From assembly GCF_003967555.1 (NCBI RefSeq), contig NZ_BIFS01000001.1:1550001-1614000 (forward strand): a stretch of 64,000 nucleotides of DNA. The letters are read 5' to 3'. Position numbers and translations under genes: made by a program. This document shows, in pieces, positions 29,418-39,293 of the stretch. How positions within the stretch are numbered: the first letter of the stretch is position 1; each line of letters opens with the position of its first letter. The stretch comes from Dictyobacter kobayashii (GTDB lineage Bacteria; Chloroflexota; Ktedonobacteria; Ktedonobacterales; Ktedonobacteraceae). Below the pieces are notes generated by a model, which saw only the letters and a list, made by a program, of their open reading frames with translations, was not told the DNA's origin and searched no databases.

Positions 29418-29635
29418 ATGAAAAATATTGGCCTTCATGGCCGCTTTCTCTTCCTTATGCATGGAATCGTAGAGCTTATATATAATGGTTATATATAATT
29501 CTTCTAAAAGAATACATATAATGGTGTTCAATTCAACTGGAATTGGATGAACAGCGGATCTAAAAGCTTCTAAATCTTCTCCTGGTGTGGTATACTCTGT
29601 TCCAAGCAATAAGTAATCGTTTACTGTGATTTCAA
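29418..29635. other. AT-rich gap before the ABC permease
   Basis: Contains a direct repeat of TATATAATGGT-type sequence (about 29477-29524). No gene seen. Confidence 0.4.
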
Positions 29636-30586
29636 ATGCGAAATCGGGCGCGAATTAATACTGGCTGCAAAGCAAACTCAATGGTGAGGATGTGGTGTGT
29701 GAAAATCCAAGGCGTAACGATAGAGGATGATCCCACCCTGTTGCGCAAGCGTCGCGCGCTTGCGACCAAAAAAACGACCAGGCAGATTGGGGTGCGCATC
29801 TTTCTGGTGGCGATGTCGCTGCTGTTTCTGGTCCCATTCTATTGGATGTTTAATACCGCCCTGAAATCGAATCCTGAGCTGGCGATTACGCCGCCTACAC
29901 TCTTTCCACAGAGTTGGGAATGGGATAACTTTGTCCAGGCGGTCAATACGATCCCTTTTTTCCAATACTTTTTGAATACGGTCGTCTATACGGCGCTGGT
30001 CGTGATCGGGGCTGTATTATCAAATCTGATTGTGGCCTATGGCTTCTCGTGCATTGAGTGGCGTGGCCGCAAACTGGTCTTCTACCTGGTGCTGGTGACG
30101 ATCTTTATCCCGTTCCCCATCGCCATTATTCCGCTCTTTGATCTCTTTGCCTGGTTGCACTGGATCAACACCCTGCTTCCACTGGTGGTACCTGCCTTTC
30201 TGGGCAGCGCCTTCTATATCTTCTTGTTGCGCCAGTTCTTGTTGCAGATCCCCAAAGAGATGCTGGATGCGGCCCGCATTGATGGTGCCAGCGAGTGGCG
30301 TATCCTCTGGCAGGTCGTGACGCCAATCGCTAAACCAGCCCTGGGCGCGGTCGCCATCCTGTCAGCGGTCGGAGCCTGGAACGACTTTATGGGTCCGTTG
30401 ATCTATCTGCAGGATGATACGATGCATACGCTCTCGATTGGCCTGCAGGCGTTCCGCTCCACCCACGATGTCCAGTTTAACCTATTGATGGCAGCCTCCA
30501 TCCTGGTTGTCTTGCCGATTGTGCTGCTCTTCTTCATTTTCCAGCGCTTCTTCATTGAAGGCGTGACTATGGGCAGTATTAAGTAG
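29636..30586 (+). CDS. Carbohydrate ABC transporter permease, MalG type
   Basis: About 316 residues with six membrane helices and the EAA loop MLDAARIDGASEWRILWQVVTPIAKPAL that contacts the ATPase. It ends EGVTMGSIK, as MalG-type permeases do. An internal GTG at about 29699 may be the true start, since the first 20 residues are atypical. The usual MalF partner is missing upstream, where a mobile-element-like repeat lies instead. The solute-binding protein follows 17 bases downstream. Confidence 0.88.
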   Translation: MRNRARINTGCKANSMVRMWCVKIQGVTIEDDPTLLRKRRALATKKTTRQIGVRIFLVAMSLLFLVPFYWMFNTALKSNPELAITPPTLFPQSWEWDNFVQAVNTIPFFQYFLNTVVYTALVVIGAVLSNLIVAYGFSCIEWRGRKLVFYLVLVTIFIPFPIAIIPLFDLFAWLHWINTLLPLVVPAFLGSAFYIFLLRQFLLQIPKEMLDAARIDGASEWRILWQVVTPIAKPALGAVAILSAVGAWNDFMGPLIYLQDDTMHTLSIGLQAFRSTHDVQFNLLMAASILVVLPIVLLFFIFQRFFIEGVTMGSIK

Positions 30587-30603
30587 TCAAGATCAAGATT
30601 TTT

Positions 30604-31964
30604 ATGGAGGATGCACTCATGCGATATAACCGGCATTATACTTTTGCCCGCCTCTGTGTCGGGCTGCTGGCACTCTTTCTGCTGGCGACGGCCCTGTCTG
30701 CCTGCTCGTTGATGGGCGGCAGACCATCCAATGAGGTGGTGTACTGGACCACGGCGACCGATCCCACTACGACAAAGGCCCAACAGGCGGTCATCGATGC
30801 TTTTGAGAAAGAGAATCCAGACCTGCATGTGAAGATGGTCGGGATGCCCTCTCAGGGGACGGGCGATTCGACTTCGTTGATTACTGCGGTACGCGGTGGC
30901 TCACCACCCGATGCTTATATGATCGATCGTTTTACGGTCAGCCAGCAGGCCTCGATCGGGCTGCTACAGGATCTCTCGTCCTTTACCAACAAGGAGCCTG
31001 GACTGGCGCAGAACTATCTCCCCTTCGCCTGGGCGAGACCCAGTATCAGGGCCATACCTATGGCCTGCCCCTGGAGACGGATGCGCGCGCCATCTACTAT
31101 AACAAGGATCTTCTGAAACAGGCTGGCATCGATCCCAATCAATTGGACCCTTCAAATGGTCCGGTGACCATCGATAAGCTCTGGTCGATTGCTCAGAAGC
31201 TTAATAAGACCGATTCGAAGGGGAACTATACGCAGCTGGGCTTTATCCCCTGGGCTGGTGAGGGCGAGCATGCTACCTGGGCCCTGGACTTCGGCGCCAA
31301 ATATTATAATCAGCAGACCTGCCAGGTAACGCTCACTGAGCCCGCCATCATGCAGGCCTATCAGGATTATACTAAATGGGCCCAGCAGCTGAACTATTCG
31401 AAGGTGGATACCTTCCTGGCCACCTACCAGCCACCCAATGCGCCACCCAGCCAGACACCGTTTCTGACCGGCCACCTGGCGCTGTCGATTGATGGCAACT
31501 GGAACATTTCTAACCTTACGCAGTATGCCCCGAAGCTGAATTATGGCATCACCTACCTGCCGGTCCAGCAACAGGGCGATAAACCATTCACCTGGTCCGG
31601 TGGTTTCGCCCTTGTCATGCCGAAGGGTGCCCCCAATTCTGAGGGTGGCTATCGCTTTATGCACTTCATGACGGGAGAAGAGGGGCAGCACATCTATGCC
31701 CAGGTCACCCAGCACCTGCCAACCTGGAAATCGCTCTATAACGACCAGAGCTTCTTCGCGGGACAGCAGAAGTTCTTTGGCAACCTGATGCAGTACTCGC
31801 ATAGCCGTGTGCCACTACCTGTGGGCGCGCAACTCTGGGATGCCATGACTACGGCCCAACAAGATGTCCTGCTCGGCAACAAGTCGCCCCAGCAGGCCTT
31901 GAGCGAAGCCCAGGCTCGCATCCAACCCCAGATGCAACAATTTTGTCCCTTCAAATTAACTTAA
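30604..31964 (+). CDS. Sugar ABC transporter solute-binding lipoprotein, split by a -1 frameshift
   Basis: A family 1 extracellular solute-binding protein. The second start (MRYNRHY) gives a signal peptide ending in the lipobox LSAC, then the mature fold begins VVYWTTATDPTT. The frame breaks at about 31033 (GGGCGAGACC); one more G gives AWAETQYQGHTYGLPLETDARAIYYNKDLL, the expected core motif, and continues to 31964 with SIDGNWNISN and FTWSGGFALVMPKGAPN. About 450 residues. Works with the preceding permease; ligand probably an oligosaccharide. Confidence 0.87.
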
Positions 31965-31982
31965 CCACCAACCAGCCATAGC

Positions 31983-32010
31983 GTCCCCCCTGGAAAGGGG
32001 GACATTTCTT
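31983..32010 (+). terminator. Terminator after the solute-binding protein gene
   Basis: GTCCCCC and GGGGGAC (31983-32003) around a short loop, followed by ATTTCTT, 19 bases after the stop. Confidence 0.7.
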
Positions 32011-32049
32011 ATTAATTCGCAGCTTCTTCAAAAAATACGCCAAAAAGTG

Positions 32050-32078
32050 TTGACAGTCTGTTGCGGTTATGTTATTAT
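32050..32078 (+). promoter_or_regulatory. Promoter of the tRNA pair
   Basis: TTGACA (32050-32055), 17-base spacer, TATTAT (32073-32078), 88 bases upstream of tRNA-Ser. A perfect -35 and good spacing fit a strong stable-RNA promoter. Confidence 0.8.
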
Positions 32079-32165
32079 TCTCCTCGTTAAGGCAGTTCTA
32101 ATCTGAACTGTCGTACAGTAAACCTGTAAGGTATGTGTATACATGACTTTCCAGGGATACCGCAC

Positions 32166-32254
32166 GGAGAGGTCGCATAGTGGCCTAGTGCGGCGGTTTG
32201 CTAAACCGCTGAAGGGGCAACCCTTCCGAGAGTTCGAATCTCTCCCTCTCCGCC
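32166..32254 (+). tRNA. tRNA-Ser (anticodon GCT)
   Basis: Acceptor stem GGAGAGG/CCTCTCC closes at 32245-32251; the anticodon stem-loop CGGTTTGCTAAACCG presents GCT; a long variable arm (AAGGGGCAACCCTT) is typical of class II tRNA-Ser; the T-arm is GAGAGTTCGAATCTCTC. Discriminator G is followed by CC but not a full CCA. Reads AGC/AGU codons. Confidence 0.96.
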
Positions 32255-32260
32255 CGATCT

Positions 32261-32335
32261 AGGGGAGTAGCTCAATGGTAGAGTCCACGTCTCCAAAACG
32301 TGTTGTTGCAGGTTCGAGTCCTGTCTCCCCTGCCA
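32261..32335 (+). tRNA. tRNA-Trp (anticodon CCA)
   Basis: Acceptor AGGGGAG/CTCCCCT, D-arm AGCTCAATGGTAGAGT, anticodon loop CTCCAAA giving CCA, T-arm GCAGGTTCGAGTCCTGT, discriminator G and an encoded CCA end (32333-32335). It lies 6-8 bases after tRNA-Ser, so both come from one transcript. Confidence 0.97.
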
Positions 32336-32343
32336 TTTAAAAA

Positions 32344-32380
32344 GAAGCCTCCGGTGAATAAACACCGGAGGCTTCTTTTG
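32344..32380 (+). terminator. Terminator of the tRNA operon
   Basis: GAAGCCTCCGGTG (32344-32356) pairs with CACCGGAGGCTTC (32363-32375), followed by TTTTG. Confidence 0.95.
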
Positions 32381-32427
32381 TGGCTTTTTTATATTATTTT
32401 CCATCTCTATAACATTTATTACGATCT

Positions 32428-33063
32428 TTAATCGAGCTCTGTATACACGAGCATGCGCAGCGAGGTCTGGCCCTGACTGGGAACCCAGACGCCAGCACAG
32501 GTGATGAGGTTGAGGAATTTACCGCTGCTATCCCCGAAGATGCCTTGCAGGTAGCTCGGATCTGGCGGTATGGCTTCGCGCTTGATGGTGTGGAAGTGGA
32601 GTTGCTGGCCAGTGCTCGTGGTGATGATTACTTCGTCTCCGGGCTTCATGTAGCGCAGGTTCCAGAAGACGGCCGGACCACCCCCGGGTCGGTCTACGTG
32701 GCCGTCAATGACGGCGCTACCCTGGTCGCCAGGTCGGGTGCCACTATCATACCAGCCCGCTCCATCCCAGGGATTGTTGTGTGGGGTGTCCAGGTTACCT
32801 GTGGTTAGGACGCCAACAGGCTCTATGTCGGCATCGACGCCAATGGCTGGAATGCGAATATGGGCCGGTGGGGCGACATGGACCACTGGTTTGGGTGTGG
32901 GCACCGGCGTCGGCGTCGGCGGCAGTGGAGTCGGGGTCGGAGCTAATGTCGGTCGAGGCGTTGGATGAATAATACTGGCCTGGGTTACGCTCCCTCCACA
33001 GGCGCTCAAGATACAGAGCAAGCAGATGCTCATGATTCCGAGATACAAACGACTGGTACGCAC
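32428..33063 (-). CDS. Lipoprotein-type sortase (class D/E/F-like)
   Basis: The 211-residue transpeptidase has a signal peptide with lipobox LSAC (Cys22), a Pro/Thr-rich stalk (residues 34-60) and a sortase beta-barrel. Catalytic His122 (DGHVD), Cys189 (LITCAG) and Arg203 (SLRMLV) are all in place. It should cleave an LPXTG-like signal and attach the protein to an acceptor. The adjacent upstream gene in the same direction encodes a protein with exactly such a signal, so the pair is probably enzyme and substrate. A lipid-anchored sortase with a stalk is somewhat unusual. Confidence 0.9.
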   Translation of the reverse strand: MRTSRLYLGIMSICLLCILSACGGSVTQASIIHPTPRPTLAPTPTPLPPTPTPVPTPKPVVHVAPPAHIRIPAIGVDADIEPVGVLTTGNLDTPHNNPWDGAGWYDSGTRPGDQGSAVIDGHVDRPGGGPAVFWNLRYMKPGDEVIITTSTGQQLHFHTIKREAIPPDPSYLQGIFGDSSGKFLNLITCAGVWVPSQGQTSLRMLVYTELD

Positions 33064-33100
33064 TGTCTATAGCACCTTTCTGATATCAGGTCCTCTACAA

Positions 33101-33139
33101 AGTGATACGCATCTATCTTTTGATTGGATGCGTATCACT
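33101..33139 (-). terminator. Hairpin between sortase substrate and sortase genes
   Basis: AGTGATACGCATC (33101-33113) and GATGCGTATCACT (33127-33139). On the minus strand only TTTG follows, so it is a weak terminator that could reduce read-through from the abundant substrate gene into the sortase gene. Confidence 0.6.
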
Positions 33140-33154
33140 CTCTTTTCTACCAGA

Positions 33155-33994
33155 TTAGTGTTTTGCGCGGGCAAAGCGGACTGTGTAGCCAGCAGCACCA
33201 GCAATGATCAGGGCAACTGCGCCGATGAACCAGGGCAGTGCAGGATTGTTGGAGGCAGGTGCAGCTACATTTGGATTGCTACCAGTCTGTGGCATGCCAG
33301 GGACGCCGGTGGCGACACCAAGGACAAACTTTAGTGCAGGATCACCTTTGTAGAGGCCGATGGCGAAGACACTGTTGACGGTATTGTCTTTCAAGGTGGC
33401 GCTTACTGGAACAGTAGCGTTAGCCTGGGTCGCGGTCACATTGAAGGTATAGGATGCAGGTGGAACGGTCAGGTAGTCACTGGCATTTTTGTAGGTCAGG
33501 CCGGTGATGACGGTGTTGCCGCCAGTAGCTACGTTGACTGGGCCAGCATTAGGTGAGAGATGGTATACGCGAACCTTGGCCATACCACCTGACAACAGGT
33601 TGTTATCTGCGAAAGCCTGCAGGCCAAAACCCGTGTCTTTGGTACCAATGGCGGCGACAGTATATGGAACGCCAGCCTCGACCGAGACGGTCTCGTTGAT
33701 TACTGCGGCATCAGCGCCTTTGCCAGCAGGTGCAACCTGGATCTTATGCGAGCCAGCAGGGACCGCAACATAATCAGTGACGGTACCGAAGGTGAAATTG
33801 GGCAACAGTTTGGTGCCATCAACAAATACGTCGACGGTGCCAGCGGCCGGTGAAGCGTGTACGACACGTACATAAGCATTATCAGCCGGAGCAGCGAATG
33901 CGCTGGCCGAAGAGAAGAGAACCAGGGCCAGGATACCTACGAGCATGGCAACTCGGCTACCAAGGATGGACACACATCTTTGCAAAGTCTTCAT
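33155..33994 (-). CDS. DUF4397 surface protein with LPXTG-like sorting signal
   Basis: The 279-residue exported protein has a signal peptide (residues 10-35, ending ASAFAAP), two DUF4397 beta-domains opening AYVRVVHASPAAGTVDVFVDG and AKVRVYHLSPNAGPVNV, and a C-terminal sorting signal. That signal is MPQTG at residues 234-238, a linker, a hydrophobic helix (LPWFIGAVALIIAGAAGYTV) and a basic RFARAKH tail. It is the probable substrate of the adjacent sortase. AAGAGAG provides a ribosome site. Role likely structural or adhesive. Confidence 0.9.
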   Translation of the reverse strand: MKTLQRCVSILGSRVAMLVGILALVLFSSASAFAAPADNAYVRVVHASPAAGTVDVFVDGTKLLPNFTFGTVTDYVAVPAGSHKIQVAPAGKGADAAVINETVSVEAGVPYTVAAIGTKDTGFGLQAFADNNLLSGGMAKVRVYHLSPNAGPVNVATGGNTVITGLTYKNASDYLTVPPASYTFNVTATQANATVPVSATLKDNTVNSVFAIGLYKGDPALKFVLGVATGVPGMPQTGSNPNVAAPASNNPALPWFIGAVALIIAGAAGYTVRFARAKH

Positions 33995-34089
33995 TGTTTT
34001 CTCTCTTTCTTAAAACATAAAGTAAGACATACTGATGACAGGCCAGGATGTTGATATATCCTTAACATTCCTGCCAGATCGGGCACAAG

Positions 34090-34610
34090 AAAACTGTTTT
34101 GAATTGAACCGTAAAACAAGATAGGACATTTTACCGCCACACGAAACGCCATATGGTCTTAAAATTGCTCACTCAGGTTCATCATCATTTACAAAGTAAC
34201 GGCTGCATTTCGTGTGAACATACTATTGACGACACCATTCTCGCAATTCTGGATAATTATGTAACCTTTTTCAAAAATTCATCCAAATTCATAAATATTG
34301 GCCTCACAATAAACCAACAACGATCTGTACGTGCGGGGCTTGCCCCGCTTTTAACCTCCCATCCCGAAAAATTAACAATAACAACCTATTGTACGTCTGT
34401 GGCTTGCCCCCGCTTCATCCGCCACCGCCCGTAAAATCAACAAAATAATGCTATGCGCTCAACCAAGCAACTGCAAAATCCTCTTATTGTTGCTTTTGTG
34501 GATAGTAAGGTTAAAAGCGGGAGCAAGCCCCGCACGTACAGATCGTTGTTATTGTTGCCTTTTCGATATGGAAGATCAAAAACGCGGGACAAGCCCTGCA
34601 CCCATATTAC
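34090..34610. repeat. Gap with GTACGTGCGGGGCTTGCCCC family repeats (copy 2)
   Basis: The family end occurs at about 34328-34350, an imperfect second copy at 34394-34416 (GTACGTCTGTGGCTTGCCCC), and the reversed end at 34520-34545 (GGGAGCAAGCCCCGCACGTAC), with another relic at 34580-34600. Between them is the family inner string AATAATGCTATGCGCTCAA. The array is compound, as if one element had inserted in or beside another. No gene seen. Confidence 0.7.
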
Positions 34611-34611
34611 A

Positions 34612-35413
34612 TTATGTGAGGGATTGCAGGGTGTCGGGCAGGGGGCGGTCTTCGATCCAGTTGCGAACGGTGGTGGTGAAGAGGTCGGGGCCTGCAAATT
34701 CCAGACGTGGCCGACGTTGGGAACAAGTATACCTTTGGAGTTTTTGAGGCGGCTGGCAAATGTTCTGGCCCCCGGCGGGCAACGCCGTTCTCTTTGCCGC
34801 CTACAGCTACCAGGGTTGGGATTTCTACATCGGTGGGGAGTAACTGGTTGAGGTCGATCAGGGCCTCGATCGAGTGGCGTGTGAATTCGGAGGTGGTGGA
34901 GAGCAGCAGGTCTTCGCGAAAGTCTGCGCGATATTCGTCGGGAATACCAAATTGTTTATAGGAGGCGTCAACCTGTTTTTCTATATTGAATAATTTCATC
35001 AAGGGGATCAGGGCGATGACAAATTTCCCATATGCGTTGAGGGGGGCGGTACCAGTGATGATGGCATGGTCCACATGGTCGGGGGCCAGGCGCATCACGG
35101 CCAGGGCTACGGCGGCTCCCAGTGAGAGTCCGACCAGGTGTACGCGCCGGGCTGGCACACGTTCCTGGATCAGGGAGATAACCTGTCTGGCGGCATCCTC
35201 TAGCTTAAAGGGTCCGGCCTGCAGGCTCTGACCCTGTTCTGGTAGGTCGGGGGCCAGGCAATAGTAGGAGTCGCTCAGGCTCTCCATCTGGGGTTTCCAC
35301 ATGCGTCCACTCAGGCCGGCGCCGTGGAGAAATACAATGACAGGCGAGGCAACCTCTCCGCTCGTGTGGGTAAATAACATCGCGATCCCTCCGCCGACTG
35401 GCGCGTAAGCCAT
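34612..35413 (-). CDS. Alpha/beta hydrolase, interrupted by two -1 frameshifts
   Basis: The N-terminal 215 residues show the fold with VIVFLHGAGLSGRMW (oxyanion region) and HLVGLSLGAAVAL (nucleophile Ser). The frame breaks at a G5 run near 34775 and again at a C4 run near 34697. Adding one base to each gives ARTFASRLKNSKGILVPNVGHVWN, with the catalytic His, and then PDLFTTTVRNWIEDRPLPDTLQSLT with a stop at 34612. About 268 residues. Substrate unknown. Confidence 0.8.
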
Positions 35414-36310
35414 CTTTATCGCTACTAGACAATTGTCCTACTACTATAAATACCAATACTGGCTACTATATCTAATGATCATGCTTGAAAAAGCTTCAAC
35501 TTTACCCCCCAAAAGGGTACTATCGGCAGTCAGGGTTAGCAGGCTAATGTCGCGGTGAAGATAAGGACAGGGCAAAAATAAAGACCAGGGCAGCCGCGGT
35601 CCAGCAACACATCTCAAGCCGCTTCCCGGGCTACCAAGATCATAGTATATCACTTGTAGTGCAGGTTTTAAACCCCCTTCGGGTACCAATTCAAATTTCC
35701 TCATTTTTCCGCTATCTGCGAGCTCAAATAATCTTTATGCAATCTTAACAGCGCATTTACGGCCCAAAAAGGTCCTGTTTTGCTAAATTGACGCTTTGGA
35801 CAAATTCACCAACCCGCTCTAGATGCCCACGCAGATCATCACCGTCAACTTTAGAATCCCTGCTAGTACTTTTTTGGTACCAGTTGAGGGCAAAAATGAG
35901 GATACGCAAAAAATCTTATACCTTAGATCTTGTTGGTGTTGCTGTTCGGTATAAGACAAAACAACCGGGCGCGCGTCAGACGTAGAAGAAAAGTCTCAGT
36001 GTCTTCTACCGAAAAGACAGCACAGCAACAATATCGAGGAAAACAAGGGGCGCTCGATTGGAGATCGAGATTGTCACCTCCCCTCGACCAGATCGGCAAA
36101 GCTGCTCAGACGGACAGTGACCCAGCCTCTGCGATTGCGGGCCTTGTAGAGGTTGGAGCAACTGCCGCAGCGCGACAACGATGACGCAGCTTCAAAAAAT
36201 CGAAATGTGTGTATCAAAAACAGTAGCAGGCCTCAGAGACGCAGGCACGACGGTAAGAGCGACCGTTCGGAAGCGGCTCTGCTCTCTCGGGGCACCGGAA
36301 AGGATTTATC
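35414..36310. other. Long intergenic region without a supported gene
   Basis: Nearly 900 bases. Short ORFs on both strands lack family resemblance and good starts. An imperfect inverted pair containing GGTACCA and CCTCATTTTT lies at 35680-35706 and 35875-35900. A small stem GTAGAAGAAAAG...CTTCTAC lies near 35982-36009. The last 100 bases (36210-36300) are GC-rich with several complementary stretches (for example CGGTAAGAGCGACCG) and could be a structured leader of the small gene at 36311; no known riboswitch motif was recognised. Confidence 0.45.
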
Positions 36311-36493
36311 ATGCGTAAACAGTATCTTCGCTGGATCGTACCCGTTCTCGTACTCTTAATTATGGTCACCGTCCTCGTCATCGGCCCGGCCCTCATGAGC
36401 CACGCCGCTGGCGTGAAATCAACAACACCCACCGCAACACCAACAGCGGCCCCTTCAAAAAAAGCTGCTCCAAATTACTTTTGGTATGACTAA
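36311..36493 (+). CDS. 60-residue exported or membrane-anchored peptide
   Basis: Basic start MRKQYLRW, hydrophobic core (residues 9-26), a signal-peptidase-like SHAAG at about 30-34, then a Thr/Ala/Pro linker and a terminal PNYFWYD. GGAAAGGA precedes the ATG by 7 bases. A very long perfect terminator hairpin begins at its stop codon. These support a real small gene; function unknown. Confidence 0.55.
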   Translation: MRKQYLRWIVPVLVLLIMVTVLVIGPALMSHAAGVKSTTPTATPTAAPSKKAAPNYFWYD

Positions 36494-36558
36494 TCAATAA
36501 TTATAAATGGGGTGCACATAATTTTGTTTATGTGCACCCCATTTATAATTATTGATTA
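36491..36558. terminator. Bidirectional terminator with 31-bp arms
   Basis: TAATCAATAATTATAAATGG... (36491-36521) and its exact reverse complement (36528-36558), about 6-base loop. Stop codons of both converging genes lie inside the arms. Confidence 0.92.
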
Positions 36559-39142
36559 TCAAGTGATTTTAGCCAATCGCTGACTTCTTTAGAATTATTA
36601 TCACCCATTGACTCTAGCATAGATAAGCTTTCTTGTCCAAGTTTAACAGCCTTAACAAAATCTTTATTATGAGCCGCCACTTGAGCCAAACCATAATTTG
36701 CCATAGCAATTAAATCTAAGTTGCCTTTAGGAGCGACATCTATCGCCTCACGAAAATATGTTTCAGCTGCCTCTAGTTTAGATTGCTGTAAATGCAGCTT
36801 GCCATATTCTTGCATTGCTCTAGCCATAATCAGCGGTCTAACAAGCTGCTGCGCTAATGCCAATGTTTCATCCAAATATTCTTCTGCAAGCAGACTATCC
36901 TTTTCTATTACGGCAATTTCACCTAAATTAAGTAGCGCCATACTGATTCCTTCTGGATAACCCATCTGTCGACTAATGCCCAATGCTTCCTGAAAATAAG
37001 TCTTGGCCTGCTTATAATTTTTTTCTCCTGCAAGCACTGCACCTAAATTAAGCAACAACATGCAAATCTGAGATCGATGCCCTACCTGTCGAGCCAGTAG
37101 CAAACCTTCCTGCAAATATAATGCTGCTTGACCATAGTCACCCATCATGCCAGATAATGCACCAAGGTTGCTTAGAAGATTCGAAGCCTGTTCTCGATCA
37201 TCAATTTTCCTAGCCAAAGCTAAACCTTCTTGCAAATAATCTGTCGCTTTTTGATAATCGCCCTGAGCAGTCACTACTAATCCTAGACTTTTTAGCACAT
37301 TACTTGTTATCTCAACATCACCAATCTGTTGAGCCAATGCTAAACCCTCTTCAAGATAAGCTTCAGCTTGTCTAAATTCTCCCGATCGCCGCTTAATATC
37401 GCCTAATTGACTTAGAAAAGCACATATTCTCTCTTTATCAAAAATACTTCTTGCTACATAAAGCCCTCTTAAAAAGTACAATTCTGCTTTTTGATTTTCT
37501 CCCCTTTTTTGCGATGTTTCTCCCAAATAAAGCAAGAGTTGCGCCTGACGGCTTTGATCATTTTGCTTGACTGCGGCTTCATGTGCTTGCTCTAAATAAT
37601 GTTCAGCCTGGGTATATAACCCTCTTAACAATAAAAATGGTGCAAAAGCGCATACCCCTTGATAAATTCATAAACTTCACCCACCTCATAGGCAATCTCA
37701 AGGGCGGCTTCAATGGTGCTACTCTCTTCTTCCAATTGTTCGTAGTCTTTTTTGTGTTCCTCAACATAGTCAGCATAGTAAGCAATCAGGCGTTCCTGGG
37801 CGGAGGTGAGCTGGTCGTCGGAGATCTGGAGCAGGGCGTAGTCGGAGATGACCTGGTGCAGCTGGTAGCGTTCACCGTTGCTTTCGAGCATACCAGCGTC
37901 GGAGAGGGCGTCGAGTTCGTCGGTGGAGCAGGCGGCGACCGCCATAGCGGCCTCTTCTGAGAAGGTGTTGGGTTTGGGCGGGAAGACTGAGAGCGCGTAG
38001 AGGGTGCGCCGCGCCTCTTCGTCCAGGAGCTGGTCGGTGACGGCGATGATGGATTGGATAGATAAAGATTGTTCGTTGGGCAGGCTGGGATGGCTCTCGG
38101 CCGGGATGTGTGGCTCTTTGAGCTTGAGGCGCACCTCGGCGCTGCTCAGGCGTTCCAGGGCCGAGGTGATGCGGCGCGCGGGACCACTGTAGGCCTGTTT
38201 GCGCAGGTAGTTGCCGATCAGGGTCAGGGCCAGCGGGAGCCCACCAACGGCCTGCACGAGATCGTGGACCTTCTGTTGCTCGCGATAGATCACCTGTGGT
38301 GCCAGCAGGTTAAGCAGGCTGATGCTCTCGCTCTCGCCCAGCTCTCTGATATTGATGGCGTTGCCGAGGGCCATATGGGAAGCGATATTGGGAAAGCGCG
38401 TAGTTACCAGGTGGGCGCAATTGTTGCCGCCCACGCGGAAGGCCAGCGCCTCCTCCAGCTTCCAGGCATCATCGATCACGATCAGCATCGTACGGTTGCC
38501 GATGGCGGTACGGATCGCTTTGGCCCTGGCCTCATCGCTCCCCAGCTTGGTCATCTCAGCGAACGAGATCCCCAGCAGGTTGCCCCAGCGGCTAAAGATA
38601 CCCGGCAGGTTTGGCTGCGGTCCCAGGCCAGCCCAGAGGATACCATCCTTAAAGAACTCGCGCATCTCGCTATCATGGGCCAGAGCCACCGAGAGCGCGG
38701 TCTTCCCTACGCCGGGCAAACCATTCAGGGCGGTCAGGGCCATATTGCCACTGCCTTTGAGGCGCTGCTTGATCAACGCCAGGTCGCCCTCGCGCCCGAT
38801 CAGTTGGATAGCTGGCAATAACGGGATGGCGGGATCATGGATCGTCTGTGGGACGACCGGCACCTGGACGACAGGAGCATTCGGGGCCGCTACCGCCGCC
38901 CGTTTACTGGCCCGCTCAGACCTGGTTTGCAGCAGGTCCAGCTCTTCTTCTGTCTTGTTAAATAAGGCACACAGCTTGCGCCGAAAATAGGGATTGGGCC
39001 TGGTGATCCCGCGCTCCCAACGACTAACATTCACATAGGTTGTACCTATATCATCCGCCACCTCTTGCTGCGAGAGATTATAGCTGACACGCGCTTCAGT
39101 TAAATGTATCCGTGGTTGATGGGGCGTCTCTGAAGTCGGCAT
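36549..39142 (-). CDS. XRE-NB-ARC-TPR STAND-family protein, split by a -1 frameshift
   Basis: About 865 residues. Order: an XRE helix-turn-helix (LSQQEVADDIGTTYVNVSRWERG), an NB-ARC ATPase with P-loop GLPGVGKTAL and Walker B MLIVIDDAW, GGLPLAL motif and winged helix, then at least seven TPR units rich in YLQEGLALARQ. The two frames join when one G is added to a GGGG run at about 37657, giving FAPFLLLRGLYTQAEHYLEQAHEAA. ATG at 39142 (MPTSETPHQ) is my start; the frame stays open to 39211. STAND proteins act as ligand-triggered switches, some in regulation and some in phage defence. The TPR part is much more AT-rich than the rest. Confidence 0.85.
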
Positions 39143-39293
39143 CCGTTCACCATGCTTCCTATCTGCGTAAAAAGTGATAAAAATGATAAATGGTTCTGAT
39201 AAATCTGTCATTAAAAGTATACCTCATTTTAATACATAATTAGCATAGAAAAAGTTTGTAGTAAGCAAATGCAATCAAAGAGACGGACGGCAT

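Noticed and set aside
29123..29609. Arg/Pro-rich ORFs on the minus strand after menE
   Set aside because: They translate the GC-rich repeat element; no domain and no conserved start.
33101..33139. Hairpin as a plus-strand terminator
   Set aside because: CTCTTTTC follows on the plus strand, but no plus-strand gene lies upstream of it; the minus-strand operon is the likely context.
35444..35704. 86-codon minus-strand ORF
   Set aside because: Composition is unprotein-like and it lies in a repeat-bearing gap.
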